Source: Calcarisporiella thermophila CBS 279.70
Lineage: Eukaryota; Calcarisporiellomycota
Length of the DNA stretch: 64,000 nucleotides
Assembly (NCBI RefSeq): GCF_041956535.1
Contig: NW_027192197.1
Location: 73,829 to 137,828, forward strand
Direction of reading: 5' to 3'
The notes under the pieces are model-generated. The model was not told the DNA's origin. It made no database searches and saw only the letters and a program-made list of their open reading frames with translations. Below, piece by piece: positions 33,902-49,721 of this stretch. The first letter of the stretch is position 1. Every line of letters starts with the position of its first letter. The position numbers and the translations under genes were made by a program.

Positions 33902-35857
33902 TTAATTCGTTTGAGCCAATTCCGAATCAAAAATACACGTAGTGCTATAGGTCTTTCCCCTGATTTCTGCCTCAACCTTCAATTCAACCTCGCCAAACCA
34001 AATTTTAATCGTCAAATCCACCTTGTCTCCCTCACGCACACCTTGCAGTACTGGCATAGGAACTGAGAAATTGGCCACTTTACGAACACCAGGAGAAGTG
34101 ACATAGCGCGGTTGATCCTCACAATCCGCTGCGTAGAGTGTGATAGTAGTGTGATGTGGGTAATATGCAAAAAACGATTTACTGACATACGTATCAGTGT
34201 TAATAGGTACGCCGCGGCGTGCAAAGACGGAAAATCGATTGTCGCATCGTACTGTCCCGTCCGCACGCACAATCCGGTATTCCCACGGATCGACCCCCTC
34301 TTCAAATGTGGTAGTCGTGTCTATACCATACCAATAGCGCGGAATACGTGTGGTAACAATTCGAGGATTTAGGCCGAAAAGCACAGCACCACGAACCACA
34401 GCCATCTCCGCACGAGGTGGGGTGGCAATAAGGGGGACGCGATCACGGAACTGCTGTTTTGTGCGTTCAAACAAATAGCTTGAATTTCCAAAACCGCCCA
34501 CCAGGAAAATCGCCTGTAGATGACCCGCCTTGTGTAGTTGATCTTCAATCAAACCTAATACCTCCTGAATCACTGGATCAAACACCTCTGTTTTAAGCTC
34601 TTGTGCTGACAAGCGCAGCATGCCTCCTTCAAGGCCAATTGACTCATTATTGATTTCACCCAAGTTAAGCGCAGCAGGCAGCTGAAGGAATTGGTCCTCC
34701 GTTCCATCAAAATGTGGCTTCACCAGGTCAACAAAAGAGTCCATAGTTGCCTCTAGAGCATTCTTGCGGGTTTCGTCCAATTGATAGTTACGCAATCGCT
34801 TCTTTAGAAGGGCACGCATTCTACGGTCAATAAAGACTGAACCACAGGAACGTCCATGGCCTTTGGTGCACTCACGCAAGCGACGGCCGTTAGGCGTATC
34901 GTCAATTTGGAACACAATCAAATCAACGGTTCCACCACCAGCATCGCAAATCATAAATCGGTCTCCATGCTTGAGGTTGAATTGCTCGCACTTTTTCTCA
35001 CAATAGAGTGCAGCCGCTTCGGGCTCAGATATGAGCATTAAACGGTCACGGTGATCTTCTCGTGAGATCAAACCTGCCCGGATTGCAGCCTCACGCGTTT
35101 GGGCTTTAGCTCGATCTGACCACATAGCAGGAACGGTTAAACAGTATCTAAACTGAGACTGATTGTAGTTTTTGGCAAATCCCTAGAATTATTACAAAGA
35201 ATAAAATTAGGATAGTTGTATAGAGGAGCTTCCTCATAATCAATACATTACCTTCTTCAATTCAGAGATAACATGGTCATGGAATGCCTTGAGATAATGG
35301 GAGATTGCATCCAATACTGTGAGTCCATTTGGGAAAGGACCAACAGCCTGACTCTCATCGAGTGCCAGCTTGTATTGCTTGAGTAAGATAGCATCGCGAT
35401 TTTGTGGCTTCATCATTTCGAGTTTTGCAGCGTTTCCCCACCAAAGCATGACCTGTGAATCACGTTTATAAAAATTAAGGGTGGGAGTCTTGGGATAGAC
35501 GCTGTTCATTTGCCGGGGCCTGTTAAAAAGAAAAGGTTTGCTGGATTTAGTTGTATATAAATACGATCTACCAAAACAGATATAATACCATTTCACAATA
35601 TCAACTACATCTCCATCCTGGGTAAATGCATAAGCACATCCCTAAAATAATCCATTCCTAAATTTAGTACATTTTTCGAAGCCATGATGAATATATCCTC
35701 TTACACTGTATGTGGTCCCAAAATCTTAGAAATGAAAAAGATAAAAGAAAAGAGAATAAGGATCAGGAGAGTTAAATATTGATAGTGTGCTCATCTCAAG
35801 GTTACCTAGCCCTATTACTACTGGGTAATCATTCAAATCAAATCTCCGTGCTTCCAT
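33902..35857 (-). CDS. HSPA12-like Hsp70 ATPase (557 aa)
   Basis: Exons on the minus strand: 35857-35806, 35724-35705 (20 nt), 35641-35589, 35519-35252 and 35182-33902. Actin/Hsp70-fold ATPase. The phosphate-1 motif VVIGLDFGTTYSGCAYAF is assembled from three exons, including the 20-nt microexon. Phosphate-2 is MICDAGGGTVDLIVF and the adenosine motif IFLVGGFGNSSYL. The connecting helix region reads FNLKHGD and LISEPEAAALYC. These match the divergent HSPA12 branch, which is expanded in many fungi. Unlike canonical Hsp70, the C-terminus is short, with a beta-rich segment and no EEVD tail or lid. Clients are unknown. The start is chosen at the only ATG giving the P-loop. An upstream exon cannot be excluded. 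Confidence 0.92.
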
Positions 35858-36130
35858 CTCTTAATATTTTATTTGAAGAATAAATTAATGATTTGGAAAA
35901 AAAAGAAGGGCTTATTGAAGCAGTAGTAAAAGTTTACTTAAGGGTCATTAAGAGTAGAAAATTAAAAATAAATCAATAGCTGTGAAATAGTGCAAAGAAA
36001 AATGCTCTAAAGCGAAAGAAAATAGAAATGAGGAAAAAAGAATTGTGTATCAAAGAAAAAAGCCAGTGTGGCTCCCAGTTGAACGTGGCTGAGCGCTTTC
36101 AGAACGAATGTTTGAAATGCAAATTAATAA

Positions 36131-39100
36131 TTAAATTTCCTTATCCTCCATTTTTCCTGACGAGGGCCGCTCCGAAGAAGATATTGGCGGCTCTGACGTC
36201 TGTTTTTGTGAAGCCGACGAGGACTGCGGGTGCGCTGAGACGGATCTCCCCAACACGAGAGCTTCAAGCGGAAATGAGGATTTATATTCATCTTCTGACT
36301 CCGAATCCATCGAGTCTGTCTCTTCATCCTCCTCTTCCCAGCCTTGTTCACCCGCACTCTCATCTTCTCCGTATGCTTCTTCATAATTGTCAGAATCCAT
36401 TAACCCATATTCTGAATTTTCTTCCGGAATATGCCCACTGCCCTCTGCTACAGATGATGTTAAGGACCAATCTAAAGAGCTAGTTCCTAGCAACGGTTGA
36501 CCGTTCTCCTCGAGCTGGTGATTTTGCAAGAAGTCAAACGAACTTGCCGATACAGATCGTTGAATATTCATATTATTATCATCCAAGCCTTCTGAGGCGC
36601 TCTCCATCTCGGTGCCCTCTATATTGTCCGCACCTAGGGCGGGTTGGTCTACTCCAGCATCTTCGTTGAAGAAATGATCCAAATCATGCAACTCCAGTAC
36701 CAATTGCCCAACATTATCTTGCCAACCAGCGGATTGTACATCTCCAAAATTGCGCGACGTCCATCCATCCGGCTCAGTCGAAAAATCTTCTACAGAGAAT
36801 TGAATATTTTGGTGATCTCCAACGAGCGGCATCCCTGATTTATGCGATGACGAGTATACGACCGAATGTAGATAGGCACGAGTCATTCGAGAGGCAGAGC
36901 GAAAATGAGTCGGAATATCTGGAGTCACTTCGTCTTCAAGTGTAGCTGTGCTGCTCCCGTCTCTTGACAGTTCCGAAACCGAAGGACGTGAGCGCTCATT
37001 GAGCTTTTGTGGCTTGTGCCGGAATTGTTTTGAGTCAGTATTCACGATTTCGTCCAAGACCGCAACCGCGTCATCAGAGAAATCAGACTGCAGCAACCGA
37101 AGAAGTCCTCCAAGCATCTCGAGAGCAGCCTCATTTTTATCATGCGATCTCGATCCGTTTCCAATCAACGCAGGAAGGTCGACGAAAGAGAGTAATGGTC
37201 GTAGTATCTGTAACGTTTTCCGTCTGTAGAAGGGCAGTTTGTTATGCAAAAGGCCGAAGAGAAAAGTCACGGCACGTCGCTCGAATTCTGGGAAAAATGC
37301 ATCGCATATTGCATTTAAATATTGGCGTAAGAAATCATCCTTGCTACGAAATCGACGACGAGAATAGGAGCGTAGGATCCGTGCAATAGCTTGAAACTGC
37401 TCTTTGTTATTGTCTCCAGGAATATCGCTATTTTCTAAATGTATCTTGCCTAGTTTTGATTCATGTTCAACAACTGAAGCAAGATCATCCGCAAGATGTG
37501 GAGTATTTCGTTCAGTTGCTTGCTGAGGTTGATCCATGTCGTGCAGGAGGCGAGGGAACGTGCCTAAAAGCAGGAAGCATAATCTACCTCCAGATACATC
37601 CATAATTGCCGAGTCCGTCACCGGGAGAAGCGCACATAGCAACCGCATTGCAATTGGTTCTGCAGAAGCCGATCGTAATCCCTTTAAGATTAACGGCTGA
37701 AGACCATAAAATGAGATGGTGGGAATATCTCCGGCACCGCCACTAAGTCTACTAGTACCATCCATTGAGGTCGGTGCATTGTCAGCTGACCCAGCTGGGG
37801 GTGGTGCGAGTGGGTGGGGATGTCTTGCAAATAGCCAGGTTCTGGTTGCTTCGTTGCAAAGGTCCAGGCGCTCTATCAATCGTTCAAGAATAAGTAGTGA
37901 TTCAAGGTGTTCTTGTTCATGTGGGCTATGCAGGCAGGCTACCACTGCCCAAAACAATTGAGGATATTGCGTGATTGTAGTGCGATCAAGAGACTCGACT
38001 ACCGCGCGAAGGGTGATTAGAATCTCCAGTGCAAAACCTTGAACATCATCAGATGGGTGTGCAATCGTACTTGCTAAGCGTGCTAGCATATCTGCTACCA
38101 TACGCTGGTTGAGAACTGGCATTAGTGAACGGAATACCTGGAATGAACGGCAGGCAATGTGGCGGAAAGGACAAACAGTAGCCCACTTCAGAGAGGTTTC
38201 GGCCCATTTTTGCCTAAGATCATTATCAGATGACATGAACACCGCGGCTACCTGCTTTACCAATGTTTGCATTTCCGTGATGCTTGGCGGGAGCTGGGGT
38301 GCGTTAGGCGTGATATCTTCGTAGGCCCAAAATCGACTACGCTCTTTTTCACGAAGGATTGTAAGAAGTTCTTCAGCTTGGCGATACACTTCAGAGCCGC
38401 ATGGAGACTGGCGAATAATAATCGATTGTACCAGATTGAAAAGAAGGCAACGAGCCTGATCACATACTATACTTGTAAAATGATCAAGTTGTACTAGAAT
38501 TACGTGGAGGAGAAGCGGTAGATGTGGTGCGAGCTCAGCCCCAATTTCAACGGCAAAATCAACCAGGTATAGCATTGCGAGCTGACCACGCGAAAAGATG
38601 GGCCTTTTAACAGGCTGGGATGGAAGGATTTGGTCCAAATCGGCGATAAAGGGCTGCTCTTCAGGCAAGATTTTTGAATTCTCATCTCTTATTGTGCCAT
38701 CATCATCTTCGACCTTTGATTGCTTGTCATTTGACAGGTAATCTTTGGTCGATGCAGATTTCGGGCTTGGGACCATCGATTTGGGACTAATATGCTCAAT
38801 CATATCGTCGATTACAATAGAGCACGCTGCTGTTCGCCCCAGGTATACAAGAATACGCTTGGCATGCACAATTACAGCGGCATTACGCTTCTCTAACCCA
38901 AGATCTAAGAGGTAATTGGTAATAGCGCGTGCATTTTCTGTGTGCTCAGCTTCAACTAAGTGTTTCCACACTGACTCGACCTCTTTCACGTACATATCAC
39001 CAAACTTTATGGTGAGGTAGAGGAGATTGTTAAGTAATGCGCGCGAGGTTGGAGAGAGATTGTTATCTGAATTGACGTTGGATACTGCTGTTTCTGTGCC

Positions 39101-42100
39101 AGAGGGCCAAAGAACTGTATTACGCAGCCAGGGAAGAATATAGCCCAATATTTGTCGATGGAAATTCCCATTCACGGTTTCAAACCGCATAACGATTTCA
39201 GATAAAATCAAATGAGTTAGTTCCGGGTGATCGCGTGCCAGTCGCGCCGATAAAACCATTTGAGCTTGTTTATAGATTATGGGCAGATTGTTAGTAAGTC
39301 CAAATTCATATTCTCCTGCACAGGATATCTTGAATGCACGCTCTTCAACTGCACGAAGAAGGCGAATAGCCTGCTGTCGCATTTCTAGATGTTGGTCACC
39401 TGCCTTGAAAAGAGCCAAACTTAGCATGCGATGAATAACACATGGATAGTCGTCTTTGGTAATGATTTCAACCAGTGCACTGAAAAACCCTTGCGTGGAT
39501 TTGGAAATAGGGTCGCCGGCAAAACATTCATCAACAATATCCTCAAGTAAAATGGGTAGCCCTTTGTTGTTGCGGAGCATAGTCTCTAACGCTCGCCTAA
39601 AAATAAAAAAAAATTCAAACCCAATATGAGAATGTTTGCGTTGCATTATTTACTAATGAATCATACTTTGCAATGCTATGCAAGCGTGGATCTGTGCTAT
39701 TGAACACAGAGTCGATCCATTGAAATAGGCTTAAAACATCGAATGAGATAAAAAATTTTTTTGATTTATCTCGGCCGCGCTTTTCGACTAATGGCCCATT
39801 CTATAGTTAGAGTTATGATTAGGATAATCAAGTAATATCATCGTGAGAATGAATTGAAAACCTACGCATAGGGTTGCCATTGCACTCAAAGCTGAAGCAT
39901 TCAATGCCTTTCTTTCCTCTTCCACATACAATCGCATTTCGTTCCTCTCACGATCATCATGGCACTGTCCAAGAGCCGCCTCAATCACTTTTTCTTCACG
40001 CATCTTTACAGCGGCATAGCGTTCACCGTAACCACACCAAGCTTCAAACATTTTAAATAGCGCTAACCGAGTTTCAAAGCTCATCACACTCCTTCGTTGT
40101 TCCACGCGAGAGATCGCTTCGTAAACGCGCTCAACAAATCCACAAAAATGCATCTTGAGCTGATTGAATTCAAGATCGCGATCCACGTCCTCATCCGAAA
40201 GAAATGATTTCATTTCTTTAACAAAATTCATGATTACATTCATGATAAAATCGTCCCATAGGTGAGATTCCTCAAGCAACAGACAGCGGGCAGTACGTTC
40301 GTACACACGTGTGACTTCAACTCGTAGTCGGTCAAATTTACGGCTGCGACGGAGAGTCTGGTAGGGGCGTTGGCTGATCTTGGGTTTAGCATCTTCTACC
40401 ATTGATTTGACCAGAGGCTGGAGCGCTTCAAGAAGCACTCTATAGAGGACTGGGTTCACATAACTTAGCCCGGAAACTACTGCTTCACGTATTCCAGCAT
40501 GTTCGCTGGAAAGCAGAGATAGCATCAAGTGGAATAAGTCCATTACAGAGTCCATCCGGCTATTCGTCAAAGGAGGCCCTCCGTTATTAGAGGATAGAAT
40601 TCTTCTGCGATTAGCACCGAGGTGCCCGTTGGGTGAAATGACTGGATTTGGTTGAGCAGTAGTGCAAACAAAGACTAGGTAGATGCGCCATTGCTCAATA
40701 AGAGAATCGCTGGCAGATGCCAATTTAGAGCCAATCCGTGGCATTCCTAAAGTATTGTTTGGATTACTCCTGCTGCTACTCGACTCGGCAGCCGCCTGAA
40801 TTGCGCCATGCAAGTATTGAAGTCGTCCATGTACAATCATCCGACACTGCGCGGTAACTGCAGGGTAACGCAACATACATCGCCTAATGAATTCAGGGAA
40901 ACATAAATTCCAAATAAACTGGTCAGAACGGTTGTCACTTTGTGAAACATATATTAGAATGTCTCGATTGCGGTGTCGTTGTAATTGTTGCAATCGAACT
41001 CTATCCGCTGTGCCGAAGTTGTAGCCAAGCAATGAAAAAGAATCACTATTGTTTAACTTTAATATATCATGCCCCTCTTGCTCCAAAAGATGTATTACAC
41101 GAGTGGATTTAGATTCGGGAACATTGGAAGTTTGGGTCTTGGGTGAATCGAATGCCATGCAATTTGGAGCTAAATCATCAGAATCACCACATAATTTGCT
41201 ATCGACTGCTGATACAAGTCGCAAAATTTGCACTGCAAGACGGCGTAATACTGGAGCGTGATTGCAGAGGAAGAGTAATCCAATAGCTTCCGCATCGTCA
41301 ATTGTTTTTCTTGTGTCGTCAATCGAGACGCCGCCAGGATTCTCCATCAATTCGGTATCATAGCGATCCAGTAATATTTGCAATAGTTCAACGAATAAAT
41401 TTACATACAGCTTGAGGGGTCCTTGGCTTGCTGAGTGCACCGATCCATCAGATAATGGCCCTTTAGTCATTACTACAAGAGCACTAGAATACCTATCATT
41501 GATGCTTCGAATAAGTCCAGCATACTCGGTTACCACTAAACGGGCATCTCCCTGCTTCGCAATACGAATCAATGCTTCGGATGCAGATCGGATAACTTCT
41601 GGATCAATGTGCACCGTGTAACGACATAAAACCTCTACTAGTCTAGAAAGCGTGATCCCTGATGGCATCAAACGAGGTATTGCATCGATAGTCGTCTTCA
41701 TCAATTCGAAAAAGGGTTGTTTTTCACGAGAATAGGACACTGGGAACGTTTCATATTGGTGGGTTACTTGCTGCCCGACCTCGTTGCCAGTTGCACTAGC
41801 CACTACGCCGACAAACGTGGATGCGGTAAATCCTCCACGAGAAGAACCAGACTTATCTTCGAGGATTAGAAAGTGTCCAAAATTTTGTTCAAGCACAACG
41901 AAAACTTTGCCGATGATATCATTAAACCGTTCCACTGCCTCACCAACGCCAGGGCGGGATAGAACTGAATATGGGAGACGATTGGCAACTACCTTAGTAG
42001 GAAGCCCAGTAAATGTCATATCCGGATCGGATGGGAAAGGCGGTCTTGTTTCTCCTTTTTCCAAATCAGCTAGAACAAGCAGATATGCACGTACTGCGAT

Positions 42101-44274
42101 GGTCATTCGTTCAGGTGCAATCATTTCGACTGAAAGCGTGTGAGAGGGTATTGTGGCCAAAGAATCCGTATTCAAGAGCATGTGCATAATATTCTTGATC
42201 GTATAGTCATGGTAGCGAATTCCAATAAAATATACAATCTGAATGAAATGCCCCATTGGGATATCTGATGGTCCAATTTGTCTCCGACTGGGGGGAAAAA
42301 GCATACGAACAAACGTGTCGAGTTTCTTATAGGTAGTAGAGGTGCTCTCTGAGCATCGATATAAAAACACCCAGATCATTCGAGAGATACAACCAAGTAT
42401 CATCTGACGATGTGTTTTTTCCTAAGATTAGATTACGAAAGTTAAGTTGTTTATTATAAAATGAAGGAAAAAAAACGCAATTCGTTACTTTAAATTTAGT
42501 CCAACATAAATCCATAAATGGCTGCCAGTTGTTAGAAAAAAAATCTTTCTTGCTCACACAAAGTAACGCAGTAACAAGTGGAAGTCCAACCTAGTGAAAA
42601 ACTATAAAGTAAGAAGACATTTCCGATATGTGTAGTGGGGTCATACTAAGCCTACATCGCTATTTCTGGGTTTTATTGCCATCTTCCAGGCTTTTTGGTA
42701 AATAAGATCTACTGTTTTCAACCACGCGGGAAGATTAACTTCGGCAGTAGCAACCTAAATACATAGGCGTAAAAAAAAGGCTACATCGAGAAATAAAGTT
42801 GTAATAGGAAACGATAGATAGGATACATACAGCTGCTATCGGCATCAAAACATGTACAAACAGCGTAGAGTATGCGCGTTTAATGCGAATTGCATGAGTA
42901 GATCTGAAAAAGGTGGCACAGCTTTGAAGAAATTCGGCTGTTTCTTCGAGAGCCTCAATGGGATATATCTGAATCAAAATGAACAAGTTAAATGGAAGCA
43001 TAATACAAATAAATTTTTCGATAACGCACTCTTAATTTAAGGTGTCTCATAATTTTTATAACCATTTCAACTTTACTATCCCGCTCCTTAAGTACCGTGC
43101 CACGAGTATGTTTCTCCAAGATAGAAATAAATCGATCGCTTACCGATGCGAATCTTTAAAAATGCAAATATTATTTAATAATGAACAAGCAGAGAGAGAA
43201 AAATAGAAAATAATATTATATTTACCTGATATTGGATACCCAACCTATCAACTTAGCAAGCAGGTCGAGATTTGCTTTGTAATCAGGAGAGCGAGACATA
43301 TCCCTGAGTTGAAAGGTAAGGGGCAACGCAATGCATTTAAAATAAAAGGAGTGGCCCTTACGGATTTGAATTCCTCATTTCTGCAAAGAGTCGTTCCTCA
43401 AGTTTATCACCATAGTCATCAGGTAATGAGTCGACCTGAAGCCTCTTGACAACTTGTATTAATGCTCGTCTTGAGATATAAGTTACTGCGAGCTGATGGA
43501 TGTGGAGAGGTAAGTGGGAATTAACTGTAAATTTTTGGAATGCTTCAGGGGTACCTGCTTTCGCTCTCTTGAGAAGCTATTAGACTCTTTTCCTCGTAGA
43601 TGTGCTCCAATATCACTAGCAAAAAAAAAAAAAATATTAGAACATAAAATGGATGGGTTTAGCGTAGACTATATTACGTAAGTTGTCTTGCTATCGGTAT
43701 ACTTGGCTCCTCTTTTTTGCTCTCCACCCAAAAAAAGATTGCATCGATTATATCTTTAGGCCGGTGTCGCGCTATAGAGCCAATGGCACAAAGCAATTTA
43801 TCAAATGTCGGATCGGCTCCCGGACCTAAGATATCTGCTAAATATCGATCTCGATCCTAAATAAGTAGTAAAATTAAAAGAATCATTAGCAAATGTCTTG
43901 TAATGTGAAGTAAAAAATATCATTTCAAACATAAGCATATTATCAATACATACACCCTCGTATTTTAATGCTGCATTTAACTTTTTGTCTGCTGCTTTTC
44001 CAAACTGATTTGTCAACGCTACAAAGGCTATATCTGCAGGTGTGTTCGAGAGCTGATGGTTCCCTTCTTGGTTGGAATCAGTCGTTATCTTCGATTTTCG
44101 TGTTGTCCATCTTAACAACGATCCGTGTTTCTTAGTGTTCTCCTGTGTCTGGTGAATTTGGGCAGATTTGTGTGGTGAGGAAGCAGAAGGAGTAGATGTG
44201 CCAAATTCAAGGGATGATAGGTCGATCTTATGATTATCAGTGAAGGTATTTTGGTTTGACGGATGTTCCATCAT
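36131..44274 (-). CDS. Furry/Tao3/Mor2-family cell morphogenesis scaffold (2462 aa)
   Basis: Twelve exons on the minus strand: 44274-43954, 43856-43678, 43615-43555, 43492-43362, 43303-43226, 43153-43030, 42968-42831, 42754-42656, 42590-42489, 42421-39866, 39800-39667 and 39596-36131. All phases join, giving a length close to yeast Tao3 (2376 aa). These HEAT/armadillo scaffolds hold NDR-type kinase Cbk1/Orb6 for polarised growth and septation. Family blocks include GPGADPTFDKLLCAIGSIAR, YISRRALIQVVKRLQ, YPIEALEETAEFLQ, SFDVLSLFQWIDSVFNS, LRPLLSFVDLP and PFYRRKTLQILRPLL. The N-terminal 80 residues and C-terminal 200 residues (Asp/Glu/Ser-rich) are disordered. Nine of eleven introns lie in the first fifth of the gene. 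It is divergent from the mitochondrial carrier gene across 240 bp. Confidence 0.94.
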
Positions 44275-44514
44275 GAGACCCTTTGTCCCGCTTCGATCGA
44301 AAATTATCTACAGTGTTTTACTCTATTACTACTATTTCCCCACATAGGATTTCGGAACTGATAGTTTATCCATTGGATATCGGTTAGCTATCTCATCTCT
44401 TCCCTCCTGGGAATTTTCCTGTCAAAGTTTTATTTTGTTTTTGATTTATGCGCTGCCCCAACAGCCCTTTTTTCTCTCCTACTTAGTCATTTCTCGACCA
44501 CATTCTTCATACCA
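44275..44514. promoter_or_regulatory. Divergent promoter, Furry / mitochondrial carrier
   Basis: 240 bp between start codons transcribed outwards. It is AT- and CT-rich, with no certain TATA box. Bidirectional activity is inferred from spacing. Confidence 0.45.
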
Positions 44515-45865
44515 ATGTCGACCGTTGAAGCTAAAACAGACCTTGTTACTCCCAATGCTGCCTATATTCGTGCTGTTAAGGACTGTCTTAGCGGCACTGC
44601 TGGTGGTCTGCTTCAGGTTGTTGTGGGACAGGTATATATTTATAGCATCCTTTATAGTCTCATGAAAATTGAATTTGACTTATTTATTTATTTTATTACT
44701 CAATTTCGATAGCCTTTTGACACTGTAAAAGTGGTAAGTTTATACCTGATGCCTTCTTCTTTGCAGCTGCATCAATGCAGCTCAAATTTGCGATCAGATT
44801 ATTTATCAACGTTAATTCTCATTGTCTCAGCGTCTCCAAACTATGCCGAGACCCTTGCCTGGTGAGGTTCCACGCTACACTGGCATGCTAGACTGCGTGA
44901 CTAAAACGGTGAAAAATGAAGGAGTAAAAGGCTTATATAAGGTGAGCTCAAAATATATTCAATTACGCCTATCTTATCTCTAGAGTAACATGTAGCAATA
45001 TTAGGGCACAACAATGCCATTGGTTGGTATCGGAGCATGCGTTTCCATTCAATTCTTGACATTGGAGCATATGAAGCGAGAGTTTTCTAAGCAAAATGAA
45101 GGTGGCCCGCTTAGTCTGGGACAGTTATATCTTGCTGGCGCCATTGCAGGAACTGCAAATGCTTTTGTGTCTGGGCCAGTTGAACATATTCGTACAAGTA
45201 TGATTTGCTTCCACTATTTCATTCGATACACTTCTTCTATAAGAATTTCTGCATATTGTGTAAAAGAATCTTTCTAACGTTCTAATCTATATCTTTGCAG
45301 GATTGCAGGTTCAAACGGGAGGATCGGGCGGTCTGCAGTACCAAGGTCCAGTGGACTGTATTCGCAAGATTTATTCTCAGTCGGGTATTGCAGGAATTTA
45401 TCGAGGGCAGACCGCTACTATGGTTCGTGAGTTCCATGGTTTCGGAGCATATTTCCTTGCATACGAGTTCCTTGTGCGTCAGGCTATGGATCGAAAGAAG
45501 GTCCGCCGTGATGAACTTCCTACTTGGCAAGTCTTGATGTTCGGCGCTTCTGCAGGCGTTGCGATGTGGCTTAGTGTATATCCTGTTGATTTGGTGAAGA
45601 GCAAAATGCAGACGGATGGAATTCTCTCTGCAGAGCGCAACTTCAAGTCGACATTAGAGTGCGTGAAGAAAACATGGCGAAGCGAGGGTGCTGGAGGATT
45701 TTTCCGAGGCTTCGGCCCTTGTATGCTTAGGGCAGCACCAGTAAATGCTGCAACTTTCCTTGGGTAAGCATTCATAACCACGTTTTTGGTTTATCAAAAC
45801 AAATATATTGACGAGTGTTTTGTGGATACTATAGTTTTGAGCTTGCTATGCGTGCTATGAACTAA
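44515..45865 (+). CDS. Mitochondrial carrier, Ymc1/Ymc2-type (311 aa)
   Basis: Exons 44515-44631, 44713-44733 (21 nt), 44831-44941, 45005-45197, 45301-45763 and 45835-45865. It is an inner-membrane transporter of the mitochondrial carrier family, with three repeats bearing the signature motifs PFDTVKVRLQ (built from a 21-nt exon), PVEHIRTRLQ (across a splice) and [10 protein letters not shown]. The blocks [36 protein letters not shown] and [21 protein letters not shown] closely resemble yeast Ymc1/Ymc2 and the carnitine/ornithine carrier branch. Ymc1 and Ymc2 are linked to glycine and amino-acid metabolism, but the substrate here cannot be read from sequence. No long presequence is present, which is usual for carriers. 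Confidence 0.93.
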
Positions 45866-46194
45866 AGCAACCAAAAAAAAAGTTACCCGGAGATTATTTA
45901 TCTCTATGCTCTCGATCATGTTGGGTTTTATCTGTTTACCCGTTTATTCTTCGAAATATATAGAGGAATTTTTTTACATTGCAACTTTTTTTTTATAATA
46001 TAGAATTTAACTTATCTTCAACCTGTACTTGTTACTATTGAATCTTTGTTTTTTTTTTCTGTCTTTTCAGTTTTTTATTTACTGTTTTGTTTGTGCTCTC
46101 TAAATAGAGCAGATAAATTTCTCTGGCATATATTATTTTTAATAAGAAATTAGGTCCTATTATATTTACTTTATGTTTACAATTACAGCACATA
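45866..46194. other. Convergent intergenic region
   Basis: T-rich DNA between the 3' ends of the mitochondrial carrier (+) and the Ecdysoneless gene (-), with long T runs near 45987 and 46048. It probably holds both polyadenylation zones. Confidence 0.5.
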
Positions 46195-48761
<2,567 letters not shown>

Positions 48762-48892
48762 TTTTGCTGCCCATTTAATAGTGAACGCGAATAGATTAGA
48801 AATTTAATATTCAAACTTGTATACGGCGCAGCGCTATTTACTTAAATTTGAGTTGAATAGTCACGACTTCGAACTTGCATTTACCAAAGACT
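48762..48892. promoter_or_regulatory. Divergent promoter, Ecdysoneless / uL24m
   Basis: Only 131 bp separate the two start codons, the shortest divergent gap in the window. Both transcripts must start within it or inside each other's leader. No TATA box is evident. Confidence 0.5.
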
Positions 48893-49721
48893 ATGCACCG
48901 ATTCCGAAACGTTAGTTCACGGATCTTCCGTAAGCCACGATGGGTCGACCCCAAGGATCGCATCCAGACCTGGAACATCGTCAAAGGAGATGAGGTTTGC
49001 TCAATTATTAAACGCTGCTTTACCTACAATACTGATAGTATGTTATTGTAAGGTGATGATCATTGCTGGCAAAGATAAGAATAAAACTGGCAAAGTCAAA
49101 GAAGTCCTAAGGGACATTAACTCTGTTATAATAGAGAATCGAAATTTAGTAAGCAAAATTTAGCTTTCATTTGCCCCATTGCTATACGCTAACTGGGATT
49201 TGTAGGTAAAAAAACATGTTCCTCGACAACCAGCGGCCCCTGATGGCTACCTTAATAATGAAGCACCAATTCATGTGTCAAATGTGATGCTCTTGGATCC
49301 TGTCACACAGTACTGTTCAAATGTATTTTTTTGTATTTTTATGAAAATTTACTGATTCTGCTATACTATAGACGACCCGCGCGAGTTAGTCGACGAAAGG
49401 TCAATGTAGCAGAAGAAAATGCCGAGCCGATTTATAAATTCAGGCGATTTGTAAAGGGAACTGACGTGGAGATCAAAAAACCAGCCAAAGAGATCTATAA
49501 AAAGGAAAAGAAAGGTAGGTTTATAAACGCTATAGGGTGTGAATTCGAACACTAACATATCATGCTGGATTTTCTACATAGATGAGCTATTTTCGACAAG
49601 CTCTCAGGATGCACTAGCTAACACGTATACCCCTTCACTTACGGAATTCCCATTCCCCGTGGAAGTGGTAAAGGAGCTGACCAATGTGTACAAGAAGAAA
49701 ATTCCGTTGCCGACAAATTAG
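48893..49721 (+). CDS. Mitochondrial ribosomal protein uL24m (194 aa)
   Basis: Exons 48893-48994, 49053-49148, 49206-49309, 49372-49514 and 49582-49721. All phases join. The KOW motif reads VKGDEVMIIAGKDKNKTGKVKEV across the first splice. It is followed by NSVIIENRNLVKKHV and HVSNVMLLDPVTQRPARVSRRKV, the uL24 core that binds 23S-type rRNA early in large-subunit assembly. The N-terminus (MHRFRNVSSRIFRKPRW) is basic and lacks acidic residues, as in mitochondrial targeting, and the C-terminal 50 residues are an organellar extension. Cytosolic uL24 is longer at the N-terminus and diverges. Yeast Mrpl40 is the counterpart. Confidence 0.92.
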
